Source: Panicum virgatum
Lineage: Eukaryota > Streptophyta > Magnoliopsida > Poales > Poaceae
Assembly: GCF_016808335.1 (NCBI RefSeq)
Contig: NC_053137.1
Span: 3,804,955-3,868,954 of the forward strand
Reading direction: 5' to 3'
Length of the DNA stretch: 64,000 bases
The translations under genes were made by a program, and so were the position numbers. How positions within the stretch are numbered: position 1 is the first letter of the stretch; the number at the start of each line of letters is the position of its first letter. Below the pieces are notes generated by a model. It made no database searches. It was not told where the DNA came from and was given only the letters and a program-made list of their open reading frames with translations. Below, piece after piece: positions 11,815 to 23,693 of the stretch.

Positions 11815-12746
11815 CGCTGCTCGCCCGCCGCTCCGCTGCGGCCCCCCGCACCGCAGCGCGGCTGCCTAGGCGGAGCCGCCGCGGCCCCTCGCCGCGAAGC
11901 CCAGGGACGAGCCGGACCCCGACGACGGCAGGCAGAGGGTCGTCATCTTCTTCGGGACGCAGACCGGCACCACCGAGGGCTTCGCCAAGGTTCCCACTCA
12001 ACTGTGTCATTTGCTTTTTTTTGCGTTGTTTTTTTTTGGCACAAGCAGAGCTCGGTGCTCTGCTCTTGCTTCTGCTGCTGGTTGGATTGAAGTTGATGGC
12101 GCTTTTGGCGTGGATTTGCAGGCGCTCACGGAAGAGGCCAAGGCGAGGTACGACAGGGCCGTCTTCAAGGGGGTCGATCTGGTATGCTGCAGAGGCTTCA
12201 CCCTTTCGCTGCTGCTTAAAAATTCCGTGCTTCTAGCAGCTCAGCTTAAAAATTAATCTGTTTGGCCCTTTTGCTATCCATGGGAAGCAATGCTAGTATA
12301 AATGAGTTTCTTATTTTGATTTCCCCCAAAAAAGGTCCTTTGTGTATCTTGGAAATGGCTTTCTCTTCAATGGGTGATGACACCTGCTTGATCTGACCTG
12401 ACACTAAAAGAACAATCATGCTTCAGTGTCCAAGTCAACTTTTGTGCTCTTTGCTACCAGATAAGCAATCTTGTTCTAGCATAGATGGCCTACATTGTCT
12501 AGCAGACAAACAAAACATTGAACAAACTCCAAGAAACTTTTCTTGTTCTTGTCACTCTGCCAAGCTATATCTTTTTTATTCACTTCAATCGCTTTCTTGT
12601 TGACTGAAATTTTATATGTATCATTGAACAAACTCCAAGCAACTAGGCCACATGGAACGATTGTTGAAGATAATATCATCAAGTGTACCCAACCTTGTCA
12701 TTTCTTGTATGCTAACTGAAAGTGTTGCATTTTGTTGGTGCGGCAG

Positions 12747-14036
12747 ATGTCGAGGTCTGAGAGGCTTTAGCGGTGGCGGGAGGAAGAGGAGGAATCCGAT
12801 GAAGATGATGTCGTCTTTCTTGGTGCTATGCTTGCGGCATTGAAGAGGAAGAAGAACAAGAAAAAGTTTCGCAGATCTTTGCCGGGCCGCCACAACGTGC
12901 CACAAGATATCCTAGGCGGTCACGAGCAGATTTACTGGGATTGCTCCACTGACAAGCCTGTTTACAACGAAAAGCATTTCAGGAGGTATCGGATGTCAAG
13001 GGCACTTTTCTTGAGGATAGTAGCTGCAGTCGAGGCTCACGACGAGTATTTCCGCCAGAAGGCTGATGCAGTGGGTCGTCTGGGTGCATCTGCTATTCAG
13101 AAGGTTGTTGCACCCTTTCGGATGCTTGCACACGGTGTGTCAGCTGATTTCTTGGATGATTCAGTCAGAATGGGTGAAAGCACCATAATTGAGTCTTTCA
13201 AGCATTTTGTGAAAGCTGTTGTTAACATCTTCAGTGAAGAATACCTGAGGGCCCCCAATGCCCAAGACACAGCCAGATTGCTAGCCATTAACAAGGAGAG
13301 AGGATTCCCAAGGATGCTTGGATCCATAGACTGCATGCATTGGAGGTGGGAAAAGTGCCCGATTGCTTGGCAAGGTGTTTACACAGGCCATAAGAATGGG
13401 CCAACTTTGATCTTGGAAGCTGTTGCATCACAAGATCTTTGGATTTGGCATGCCTTCTTTGGACTTCCTGGTTCATTCAATGACATCAACGTGCTACGTC
13501 GGTCGCCACTATTCGACAGAGTGGTTTCTGGGACAACTCCACAAGTGGAATATATGGTAAACGGAAACAAGTACACCATGGGGTATTACCTTGCTGACGG
13601 GATATACTCCGCATGGGCACCACTTGTGAAAGCTTTTCGCAACCTGCAAGGTAACAAGAAGGTGCATTTCACAACAATGCAAGAATCTTACAGGAAGGAC
13701 GTAGAACGAGCCTTCGGGGTACTACAATCACGATTCGCCATGATTCGAGGCCCTGCTAGATGGTGGAGCAAAGATGATCTCTGGTACATAATGATGTATT
13801 GTGTTATCTTACACAACATGATAATAGAGGATGAGCGAGAAGAGGATGAGGACTTTAACTACTACCAGGAGCCGGGCGGCCTCCCAGAGTTGGCACACGA
13901 GGACTACCAAACACGTGATCCAGTTCTGGTACATGAGTTCCTCAAGAACCATAAAGCAATCGAGGATAAATCAGCGCACGAGCAACTACGAAACGATCTC
14001 GTGGAGCATCTTTGGGCGATCCATAGTTCTAGGTAG
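12747..14036 (+). CDS. PIF/Harbinger transposase (DDE_4 type), near-intact
   Basis: The open frame from ATG 12828 runs 402 residues. It contains a CMHW-type first catalytic Asp (GSIDCMHW), the second Asp in the GSFNDINVL block, and the Glu in RKDVERAFGVLQSRF, followed by the helix LHNMIIEDERE. This is the DDE domain of plant PIF-type transposases, which cut and paste elements at TTA/TAA sites. In the same frame an ATG directly after a splice-like CAG at 12747 would add an acidic segment, but TAG at 12768-12770 interrupts it, so the natural N-terminus may be lost. The gene faces a second element gene on the opposite strand, the usual convergent layout. Confidence 0.9.
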
Positions 14037-14758
14037 TTCTAGGTTGAATTTGATCAAGTCTGAAACTCTGAAACAGTTTTGAAAGTCTGAAACTGAATGT
14101 TCTTAGTCTGAATTAGAGGCAAAATTAAAGGATATGGCTGTGAGAGAACTTGTATCATTTACATACTGTTGCAGTGAAATAATTTGTTTCAGGCAGTGTA
14201 CATGATAAATGTCCCTGATCTTGTAGTGCTGTTAACAAATAATTTGTTTTAGGCACTAAAAATTCTTCCTGCAAAGGCTTAGTCAAAAGCCTTATTTGTG
14301 ATGATTATTTTGGTTCACTTATGAAGTTGATTTTCATCAGGTTGGAAAAAACTGTGTGTAGTGAGTGGAAACAGGAGCTTATCACATTTTTTCACTCAAA
14401 TATCAAGTTCTGAAAATATTTGGTTCAGTTTCTGAAAGTATCTGGTTCCATATTCCAAGCATAAAAAATTGTCATGGTACTTTTATTTTTCACTTTCCCT
14501 TCAGTTCAATGGCAGTGGCACATATACACAAAACTGAATACAGTGGCACATATGCACAGTGTACTGCAATTCAAATAACAACCATACAGCATGCTGCATG
14601 CAGCCTCGACAAGTCTACAAAGTTCATACAGAATATCTCAAGCAAATAACTGAAATTACAGTTTCAGAGATCAACATAATTATGACAGTAACTGAAAAAA
14701 ATAGTCTTCACATGAGAGACTCAGCATCCCCTCCGCTGCCCTGCTCACTTGTGGAACC

Positions 14759-14759
<1 letters not shown>

Positions 14760-14794
<35 letters not shown>
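14760..14794. repeat. Homopolymer of 35 C
   Basis: An uninterrupted run of C lies at the 3' end of the ORF1 coding region of the first PIF element; on the minus strand it would encode polyglycine. It could be true expansion or an assembly or base-calling artefact. Confidence 0.9.
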
Positions 14795-14795
<1 letters not shown>

Positions 14796-14799
14796 ATGC

Positions 14800-17283
14800 C
14801 TTGAGTAATGCTTCCTTGGCTGTTGCTATTTGTTGCCTCATTGTCTTGACATATGCTCTTTGGCTTTCATCCATATTGGAGGTGTTGCAGAACATGATCT
14901 TTTGTTCTTGATCCCACAACAACTTCCGCTCTTCGAGGTCCTTCTCAGCTTTCCATCTTTCTTCGTGTTTCTGATGTTCTTATGACTTCATTTGTATAAA
15001 GGTTGCAAGTTGCACGGCATATTCATCTTCTCCATCGTTCCTCTTTTGTTTATGTTTTGATTGTTTGCGACCTGGAGGTCGTTTGGAAGGTTCACGGTCA
15101 TCTTCTTGTGCTTCTTGCGATGGGGTCGTAGACTTGTTTTGCCTCTTTTCTTGGGCTTGTTTCATTGCTTCATATACTGGTTGAAACTTCTAGGTATGGC
15201 GGACCTCCATCCAGCAGTGAAAGTAAGGAAAACCTTTGGTCTCATCATAGGATTTTTGCGCTAAATTGATCTGCAACAAAGATGAAATCAACAATTAGAG
15301 AATGAGAAGCATTTGACGAAGTCATGAATTTACGAACTTACATATTCTGTATGCGGAGCGCCACTTGGACGGAGACGTTCTATCTTCTCGATGCATTCTT
15401 GAAACCGAATGCATTCCCTTTGGATGCCATTCCACCTTTTTTCAAGAGAGGTAACATTTCTATCAGAGACAAAAGTCTTGTTCTTATGATAGTGTTGTGC
15501 TATCCGATTCCAATATGTGCCTTTTGGTTGATCACTTCCTATTCTTGGGTCAAATGTTATGGCCATCCAAGACCAACACAACTGGATGTCTTCATTGTGA
15601 TTGTAGTTTCCTCCCCGCCCTCTGCTACTGCCACTATCTGGGATTGGTGCTTGTGTGAGAACCTCCAGTTCGGCTTCAGAGTCTTGTGTCAGCATGTCCA
15701 CCAATGGCTGAGAACTGTCCATTGGGTCCTATAATGGAAACATAATACATGGAATAGGTTACTACTTACTAGTAAACATAATACAACTGATTCACAACCA
15801 GAATTCTGAAGGAAACTGTAATTCCCGCTGTCAGACAAAATATTAAGGAAATATGCTGTTTCTATCATATGGTCACAGTAATCTTGACAACAAAGAAAAC
15901 CATTTTTTGAACCAAGTGAGAATGATTATGACATGAGTTCAATTTGAATAATTGATTCTAACACAAAATGTATATCCACTAGCTCAGGACATGCAGATTA
16001 CAGGGTGCACCGTGTACACAGATTCCATGTGTAACATTGTGTTTCATATTTTAGGCTGCTAAGCAAGCTAAAGTAGCAAAATATAGGCTAGCAGGTATGG
16101 GCCAACTACCAGTATAGGTAACACCCAAAGCAAATAAAATGATATTCCAGATTTCAAAGTTAGGCTTGATCAATTTCACTAATTGCATAGAACTAAACAT
16201 GAATGATCCAGGGCATTCTAAAACATGAGAACTAAATGATATATTACCAACAAATGCTTGTATGGTTAAAGCAAACAACATCAAAGATACAGAGACTTAA
16301 TTATGTGGCCTGATAACAGAAATATGATAAAAGGCATCTTGCCAAAACTGCCTCAACACTCTAACAGTACCAGTAATAATACTAAAATAAGGAATACAGT
16401 GTCCACCTAGTCGTAAGCCCAAAAAACAAAACTAATGGAAAACAGATGCATTATCAAAAAACTTTCCAAGGCCCACTATATAAAGAAACAAAAGTCCCAG
16501 CAAGCTAGGACAGTCAAATAATGTTGAAGTAAATATAATGAATTAATGATATTCTAGATTTTAAAGTTAGGCTTGATCTGTTTCACTATTTGCATAGAAC
16601 TAAACATGAATGATCCATTTTAAAGTTAGGCTTCATCTATTTTAGGTAACATCTGAAGCAAACATAATGATATTCCAGATTTTAAAGTTGGGGTTGATCT
16701 ATTTCATTAATTGCATAGAACTAAACATGAATGATCCAGGGCATTCTAAAACATGAGAACTAAATGATATATCACCAATCAATACGTGTCTGGTTAAAGC
16801 AAACAATATCAAAGAACCAGGTGGAGTTGCTCCTACCTGCATGGTGTTGTTGGCAGTCAGGGTAGGGCTCCAGTCATACAATGGCATCGAGGAGGAGCTG
16901 AAGTAGTAGTCGTCGTCGTCATGGAGTGAAGTCATTGAGGCGGCTCTTCGGGTGTCCGAGGCGGTGGCGGCGGCTTCCCTTGACATCTTCTGGACTTGGT
17001 GCGACGGAAGCTGTGCCGGCTCGGAGAAGCTCGGCGTTTGGGCCTTCCTGCCAGCGCCGGTGAAGACAGAGCTGCGATATGGTGCTTCATGGCGCAGGGG
17101 AGCAGGCGGGAGGGGGCCAGGTGGAGGCGATTGGAAGAGCTGGCGAGGCAGCAAGGCACCGGGTGCGAGCACAGCATCGGGGACCTGGCGTGGCCGGACG
17201 CCTCCGGGATCGACCCCGGCGTCTTGGTTCTGGCGAGGTAGGATGCCGGCGGGATGAGGACCTGCCGGCCATGTGGGTGCCAC
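14800..17283 (-). pseudogene. PIF/Harbinger Myb/SANT-like partner gene (ORF1), broken
   Basis: Three exons read leftward: an N-terminal Pro/Ser-rich exon ending at 16837 (from ATG 17283), a SANT-like exon 15342-15728 with EDIQLCWSWM, DPRIGSDQPKGTYWNRIAQHYH and TSLEKRWNGIQ, and a last exon from 15270 with a basic stretch (KRPPGRKQSKHKQKRNDG) and a C-terminal coiled segment. All junctions are GT-AG and in phase. Such proteins bind the element ends and help recruit the transposase. The last exon holds two in-frame stops (after EVRHT and after FIQMKS), and its 3' end runs into a homopolymer of 35 C at 14760-14794. The gene therefore looks inactive. Confidence 0.8.
16128..16815. repeat. Three diverged direct repeats inside the ORF1 intron
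   Basis: A unit beginning GATATTCCAGATTT, then AAAGTTAGGCTTGAT, then GCATAGAACTAAACATGAATG, recurs at about 16140-16285, 16548-16615 and 16668-16815. The first and third also share the GGCATTCTAAAACATGAG part. They are internal duplications of the intron. Confidence 0.75.
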
Positions 17284-17459
17284 GAATGTCGATCGGCGTT
17301 TCTTGGATACCGAGGTAGGCGCGGCCGGCCGGGGAGGGCGCCCGTCACCGGAGATGCCGCGAGGCAGCGGCGCTCCAGCCAGGCGCGGCGGCGTCCTGGT
17401 TCGGCTCTGCCCGTCGCTGTCGATGCCCCCAAGCCGGGATAAGCACTAATAAGCATCAT

Positions 17460-19249
17460 TATACCTAGATATTTGATTGGGAGATACTTGAGTTGTCTTC
17501 TAAGATAATGTGAGCACTATTACGATTCAACCTTCAATAACGTACCTATAGCACAACCATTCAGATCAACATACATATTAGTATGAAGGATTGTTACTTA
17601 AGTACTAAAACCATATAAATAGTGCAAATACATGTTCTTTTAAGTTCTGAATGAGTACCAATATATATACGATCTGCTGCTAGAACCTGACCTCCAATTC
17701 CAGCCTCCTGGGTCTCCAGCACGGTCGCGTCTTGTGGCACGCTCCATCTCCCAGCTTGCTGTCGTCCCTATCCCGATCCCCGCCCCCACCCTCCACCTCT
17801 CTAGCAATCTAGAGCCGTGGACCTGGCTGCCTGGCCATGGTTCCAGTGCCGCAGTTGCTCCTTGCCATCCTACTATTGAGAGGTAGATCCGCCAGCGCCT
17901 CCAGCCGATGATGCAGTAGCAGCAGAGAAGAGCATCGCGTTGGACTTGTTACTGAGCATCATGATTCATGATGCGGGTGCCCAGGTACACTCCCCAGTCT
18001 AGCGACACGGTAACAACAGGTGGTGTTGCGCATCAACGCGGAGAGCATGCTCACAGGTAGGGATGTCAATGGGTACGAAATATTCGCGTACACGCAGATA
18101 GCAAATCCGACGGACGCGGATACGAGTTTGAGGTTGTGCCTGCAGGCACAGGCGCAGGTACAACTCTAAACCCAACGGATATCTTCTAATGGGTTTGAAA
18201 AATTCATATCCAAATCCGCAAACCCACAAATATTGACTCTTGTGATGTATTATATATGAGATTAGTTCATTTATTTGCTAAGATTTATTTGTTTCCTCAA
18301 ATAAATAGTGTTGACATATTGCTCATTGGGTTATAATTTAGGAAATATATCATGTGCAAACTAATCTCTTTATGCAAACTTCAATCTAGACCACCCGCAG
18401 GTGCGTTATGAGACCTTTAAATTATTTTTGTATAATGGTCTTTTTACAATCCAATATAGCCCTTAAATTTTTTAGTTCAAAATTGTATAAAATTAGAGAC
18501 TGATTTTTTTAGAGTCCAGTTCTTAGATTATCTATGTCAAATTCTAAGACTCTTTGCCACCCCTATCTGCAACCTGGCACTCTACTCGTGAAGCCTCGGA
18601 GCCTCCTAGTGGCTTTCCGTGGTCGTCATCCTCCCGATTCGATCTGATGGATCTGATCCCTGGCTGGCCCTAGCGCACGAGTGCTTGCTTTGCTTTTATC
18701 TCCCAAGTCGCCCCGCGTCGAAACCAACTCGTGATCGATCTTTCTAGCCTCCGGATCGGACAAGGAATCTGCCGATTACGTCTCCATCTCCCTCCACCAA
18801 CCAACCCCTTCCGGCTAGGCAAATGATGTCACCAACAACTGATATTCATAATTTTTTCCCTAAATTTCTCGTTCATTAGTTGTGGTGCTTCGGACCGCCA
18901 TCACGTACGTGGTGGCTGATTTTCCTTGTGGCAATGGTAATGCAAGAGATGGTTTGATGTAGCTCCATTTTAATAAGAGAATACTTTCTTGGAAATTTTG
19001 AAGGTACAACTTATTGTATCGATAGAGGATATATAACCTCTATATATAATGTAAAGTTTTCTATATTTTGCATTAGGATTGTGTCCTATCAAGGTTGGGG
19101 CCTAGAGGATTTCAATTTCTCTTGTATCATCTTGAAATAACATTCTTGAAATTAATAAATTAAACTTCCCTTCTCAGCTAACAAGATGGATCCATGCATG
19201 GAACAAGACACATAAAACTGGATCTAGAACAACTAAACCACACTGCCAT
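17460..19249. other. Intergenic; possible hAT-like MITE within
   Basis: I could not find the terminal repeats of the first PIF element here. A block at about 18058-18563 begins TAGGGATGTCAATGG and ends GCCACCCCTA, weakly inverted ends of a kind seen in hAT MITEs, but no matching 8-bp duplication is visible. The rest is unassigned. Confidence 0.35.
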
Positions 19250-20870
19250 GTGTTAACGGTCCTTAAGTGCCACTCAACTAGACAATAATAAAAGAAAACT
19301 ATACACCTTACTCACATATTTGTATCAATTACCTTGCTCCACAGTTATTTTCGAGTTTTGTACATTTCAGATGAGCAAGAGCGGAATAAGACGAAAACAT
19401 GCAACAGACGCCACATAACTACACAAAAGATCATATCCGGAGTCACACCCTTACAAAGAGGGCCCACTTGTCAGAGAAAACGAGGACTCCACACAAGATG
19501 CACTAGAGGATAAGGATAAAGATCCACGTATCAACCAGCCAGCAAAGGATCAGCTCGAATGGCTGACAGGTGGGGTCGGTCGAACCCCAGGTTCGGCCGA
19601 ACCTCCCCTGCAACACGTCTAGGTGCATCTCGAGGAGAAGTAGCTGCCAAGGCTCCTGATCACATTCCATATATGCATTTGGCGGGAACCGACTTCTAGA
19701 GCTATAAATAGGACCTCTCTCCACCCCCTCCACACACACACACACTTTTTATTCCACTCATTCCAAGGAGGCTTTCTCTCTCTTGCTCTCTTAGATAGGT
19801 AGTGGAGCTAGGCTAGTTTTCCTTAGCAAATCAAGTCGTCCTCGGGGTTGTTGAGCAACCCTCGGCTCCCGGTATGGCTTTGTATTCGACTTGTCAAACT
19901 TCTATTCATAATATAGAGATATGTCATGGTTGCTTTACTATCTTCATAGTTATCAATCCATACTTAGTTCGTTCATGAGTTATGCTAAGGTCTTGGTTAG
20001 GCGAGATGATCCGGGTACGGATAGGGGTTTGTTGTGCTTTCGGGTTTGCTCTAGCGTTTTACTTGTCCATCCGAAGGGTGGGAGACCCGGAGACGCTAGG
20101 GTAGTGACTTCATGCATGAGCGTGGTGCTCGGGTATGCAGGATCCTTCGAATATGACCGTGCTCCACGGTGTGACTGGGGTAGACGACAGGTGGTGACAA
20201 CCCTGTTCATCCGGGGTAATAGCTGTGTTGTGTTTAGGGTACTCCCCGACGTTTGGGTTCGTTGTAGGAGTTTAACCAAAGAAGTAATGGGACTGGATGT
20301 ACTCCGGTGCGGGACCTTCTCCCCACTATCCCATTTTTCTGGCACCTGTAGTCCTAACCATCTCCCAACATAACCCCAGCTTTGGATAGAAGCACTACGA
20401 CACCTAACCTAGCCTAAGCTCCAGCTGACTTAATGTAGGATAGTTTAGTTTTTTCTTTTATCATTTCTCTCTTTTATTCATTCCTCTTGGAGTGTGGATT
20501 GTGTGTTGTGTCACATTACCCTTGCTTATTTCTTAATCTCGACTTATTACCCCTGTTAGAGTTTTGCCTATTGCTTGAGGCACAATGTCATGGTTAATGT
20601 TGAGTACAATACCTTTGGCGCTGCCATCCTTTGGGATAAAATAAATAACGATACCCTTACTCTCCGGGTGAAATGCTACAATGGTATATCCGTGCGCTTG
20701 CGGATCCATCTGTATTCGTATAGATTATACCACGAGAGTGGTACCCTTTGGGTGCAGTTGCTAGGATGGGTCGGCGCCCTCATTTCTGGTGATTGCACTA
20801 AGGACCGCCAGCAAGCATTTCTGAGGCCGTTGCCGAGGTCTTCGCAAACCCGGTAGCGACTTAAGAAATG
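19250..20870 (+). mobile_element. Decayed gypsy-type LTR and leader
   Basis: The block starts TGTTAACGGTCCTTAAGTG and has a TATA box (GCTATAAATAGG, around 19701) followed by CT-rich DNA and a CA microsatellite (19730-19744). It ends in a leader containing GCATTTCTGAGGCCGTTGCCGAGG (split here by position: 20815-20838), like the primer-binding region of some grass gypsy elements. A palindrome GGTTCGGCCGAACC lies at about 19591-19604. I could not find a partner LTR or coding region, so this is a remnant. Confidence 0.45.
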
Positions 20871-21121
20871 CCAACACCATGGCTAATTAAGTAAGAACCC
20901 CAATGTTTCAATGTGAATCATAGTGCCTACTATAGGGAACGTCCCATATAATGCCGAGTCTCGACGTCTAACCCCTGGATGAGTCTTCAGACTCCTCCAG
21001 GGGTTCAGGGGCTAGACCCACTGGTGGGTCCACTCCCACCAACCCAGCAGAAAAAACCCAACCCAAGGAACATGGCAAAGCCTCCACGCCACTCCGAGCC
21101 GTGAACAGGCTCGGGGGCTAC

Positions 21122-21350
21122 TGTCGGGGTCAATTACCATGGGCACCCTAAAGAAAAGCCCCCCGCAGGCCATTGATCACACTCGACGACCTGCTAAGCC
21201 GGCCGCACACGCGGTGTTGACTCGCTCGGTAGGATGGCAACCGATAGACATATGGCATCATTCTAACCTCCCGTAAGCTCAGCGGAGTCGGGGAACCAAT
21301 GCTAGAGATGTGGCATCATCGCGATCTCTAGAGAGAAGTTTGCCTTGAGG
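21122..21350 (+). mobile_element. Gypsy 3' LTR fragment with polypurine tract
   Basis: GCTCGGGGGCTAC immediately precedes TGTCGGGGTCAATTACC, the polypurine tract plus LTR start common in grass gypsy elements. The LTR is cut short; the following DNA belongs to another element. Confidence 0.5.
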
Positions 21351-21355
21351 GGGAC

Positions 21356-21729
21356 TGTTGAAAAGAGCAAAGCAATCTTCTAGAATATTCTCACCATGTA
21401 AGAAGGAGATATTTTCTATGGAGTACTCTAGAACCAGTAATAAGTAAAATTAGAAAATATTAGAATATTTTGAAATTCTCTAGAAATAGACCATTGTCTT
21501 AATACCATGGTCCCCCTTAGCCTATAAATAGAGACATCTGCATTACCATGGTATTCATCCATTAGCATGGTAGATGAGAGGAGGTAGTGCTAAATAAAAA
21601 AGAGCAAGAGAGAAAGGTGAGGGCTAGGCTAGCCACTAAAGACGAGAGTGTTGTATGCTCTTCTGTAGTATTGCAACAAAGTCTTGTTTTTGTAAGTGGT
21701 AATCTCCCGGTTAAACCATATAGTTACTT
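21356..21729 (+). mobile_element. Copia-type 3' LTR fragment
   Basis: GAGGGGGAC precedes TGTTGAAAAGAGC, a polypurine tract and LTR start. A TATA box (CCTATAAATAGAG, about 21521) sits 165 bp in. The LTR stops without a clear CA end near a degraded Stowaway-like end (TACTCCCTCAATTCACAG) at about 21731. Confidence 0.5.
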
Positions 21730-22555
21730 AGTACTCCCTCAATTCACAGATGATAGTCTTATTTCAAAATCTAAAAATTTCAAGATTGGTAGTCTTATTT
21801 GAGCCCACCCACCGATTTCCTGGTCCTAACAACCATTAACTGTGTATGAATAAATTTATAACTTGAGTTCTCTATGAGCTCACTCCAACCATCCTCTTAG
21901 CTTCGGTCATTGTGTCCCTAATAGCAAATCAAGAGGAGTTAGTTTGTCGATAGATTGGAAACATGTACGCGGCAAAGAATTTGAATGAAATTGGATGTGT
22001 TACTAATGCATGGTGTTCGCAGCTAGCAAATTGCCTGGTGTTTTGTAGAGAAAGGAAGGGCTCTTGCCATTGCAGGGTTTCGATTGCAATCCGGACATGA
22101 TTTCGGGCTTTCGGGACCCAGCCCAGCCCGGTGCGTGGTTGTGAGAGGGGCACTGGGGTAGCGAGCGCTCTTAAAAAGGCAAAGAGGGAGAGGGTGTTGT
22201 TGCCTGTTGGGGACCGAGGAGGAAGGGGCTTTGCTTTGCCCCCGGAGGTCGTTTAAGTCGTGGGTATCTCGCGATATGTCGCGTGTCTGTCCGTGCGGTG
22301 GATGCTTTTTACTCGTTTCAACGGGATGATTTTTCACTCCAGCTGCTCCCTTGGTCCAAAAAAAATAAAATCATTCTACCATTTAAAATTTATTCTAAAA
22401 AGCTAGACCAAATCATTACACTACTACAGAGCACCCTATCACCGCCGGGTTAAAAATGCATGTATGACCTGCACATTTGCCCCTCCAAATTTTTCCACAC
22501 ATTTTCCTTATCCATGCATGCATGGGTCATGGGTGGTATTCGTTCCAATTTCCAA
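21730..22555. other. Stowaway-like remnant, otherwise unassigned
   Basis: The first 80 bp resemble one arm of a Stowaway MITE (CTCCCTC end, then ATAGTCTTATTT twice). No gene features are seen in the remainder; the 104-residue minus frame around 22023-22337 has no recognisable features. Confidence 0.4.
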
Positions 22556-22745
22556 GTACCTGTTTGGGTCCACCAGCTAATTGGAAGTTAGCTAATTCTT
22601 GCTATGGTGGATCTAAATGGAACCAGCTAATGTGCAGCTAAACCTCTTCTAACAAGATAAATTGCAATTATTCAATTAGCTGGCTAATTCTAGCTAATTA
22701 ATCAGCTAATGCTACAATTAGCTTGGTGGATGGAAATGGGCCCAA
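22556..22745. mobile_element. MITE-like inverted-repeat element
   Basis: The left end CTGTTTGGGTCCACCAGCTA and the right end TAGCTTGGTGGATGGAAATG plus GGCCC are imperfect inverted copies, with many AGCTAATT words between. Both sides carry CCAAGTAC, which may be the target duplication. Confidence 0.45.
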
Positions 22746-22750
22746 GTACT

Positions 22751-23581
22751 GTGATGCTTTTAGGTCTCTCACATAAGAACAATAGATCCACTTTTTTTCT
22801 TATTTCTAAAATATCTTCCACTTATCTCTTTGGTGGAACATTTTTTCTTTTCTACTTATTTTTCATCTACTGCTTCAGGGAGAAAAATGCTCCAGCATTA
22901 GAAAGAAAATATTTTACAATGAGCAAAAATATGTAAAATAGAAACAACATGTTCCGAGAGTGTTCGGTGTGATGATTTCCAGTCGCAAATGTGCTGAATC
23001 TGAATGAAAACTAGTTGTAGAGAGACTGGGATAAGATTTCATCTTCAAATATATTGTATGTGCCAAAAAAATTCTACAATAAGTTTGGTTAAAATTGGAA
23101 GAAAACTAGATTTAGAACAAAACCAAAGCATACATCTGTGAATTTTATACATCTGTGAATGAAGGTATATATGTGAAGTTTAGAAGAAAAAAGTTAGCCC
23201 ATTTTAAACTAATTAGGTTATTCTAAAGGACGGATATTTGTGAATGAAGATTAGAAGGTATATATATTCTAATATGTACACTTCGATCCCAATTCTGCTT
23301 GCGAGACAAGTTGGGCTCGAGATCAAGACATCATGAACAAATTCCAACGCCATGCGCATGTAATATCATCTACTATCTTATTATTTGGCCAACAAACAGA
23401 GCCACCATGTTTGCTTTCAAGGCCTAGAAATTCCCATATTAATCGGAAAAATTAAGAAAAAATTAAAATTACCTACCTCTGCCATTATAATATATTTTGA
23501 CCAAAAATACCCTTACATATAAATAAAAATAATCCACCACCCAAAATATCTTTATGCATAATTATTTTTTGTCATACTATA
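22751..23581. other. AT-rich DNA, nothing recognised
   Basis: No gene or clear repeat could be identified in this AT-rich stretch between the MITE and the probable Helitron start. Confidence 0.4.
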
Positions 23582-23693
23582 TCTATAAAACTTATAAGTT
23601 AGTCCCCACTAAGAATCATTTATTTTGATTTCTCTGCAACCACGTTAAGCCACATGATCTCAATTAGTATTGTCCATTGGATCTCAGCAACTA

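Larger units (their letters stand above)
10035..12181 (+). pseudogene. NADPH-cytochrome P450 reductase fragment, split by a solo LTR
   Basis: After the solo LTR and its target duplication are removed, the sequence reads through a hydrophobic stretch (VLVGGVALLLARRS) like the membrane anchor of plant P450 reductases. A frameshift then leads into DDGRQRVVIFFGTQTGTTEGFAK, the FMN-binding loop of the flavodoxin domain, ending at 11989 with a GT donor. The next exon, 12122-12181, encodes ALTEEAKARYDRAVFKGVDL and ends at a donor. The intron position after EGFAK matches the family. Nothing of the remaining FMN, FAD and NADPH domains follows, and no start codon is evident upstream. It is therefore a truncated, frameshifted gene fragment with introns kept, so not a retrocopy. 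Confidence 0.75.

Noticed and set aside
16051..16284. 77-residue minus frame in the PIF ORF1 intron
   Set aside because: It matches a repeated non-coding intron segment and is not conserved between the repeat copies.
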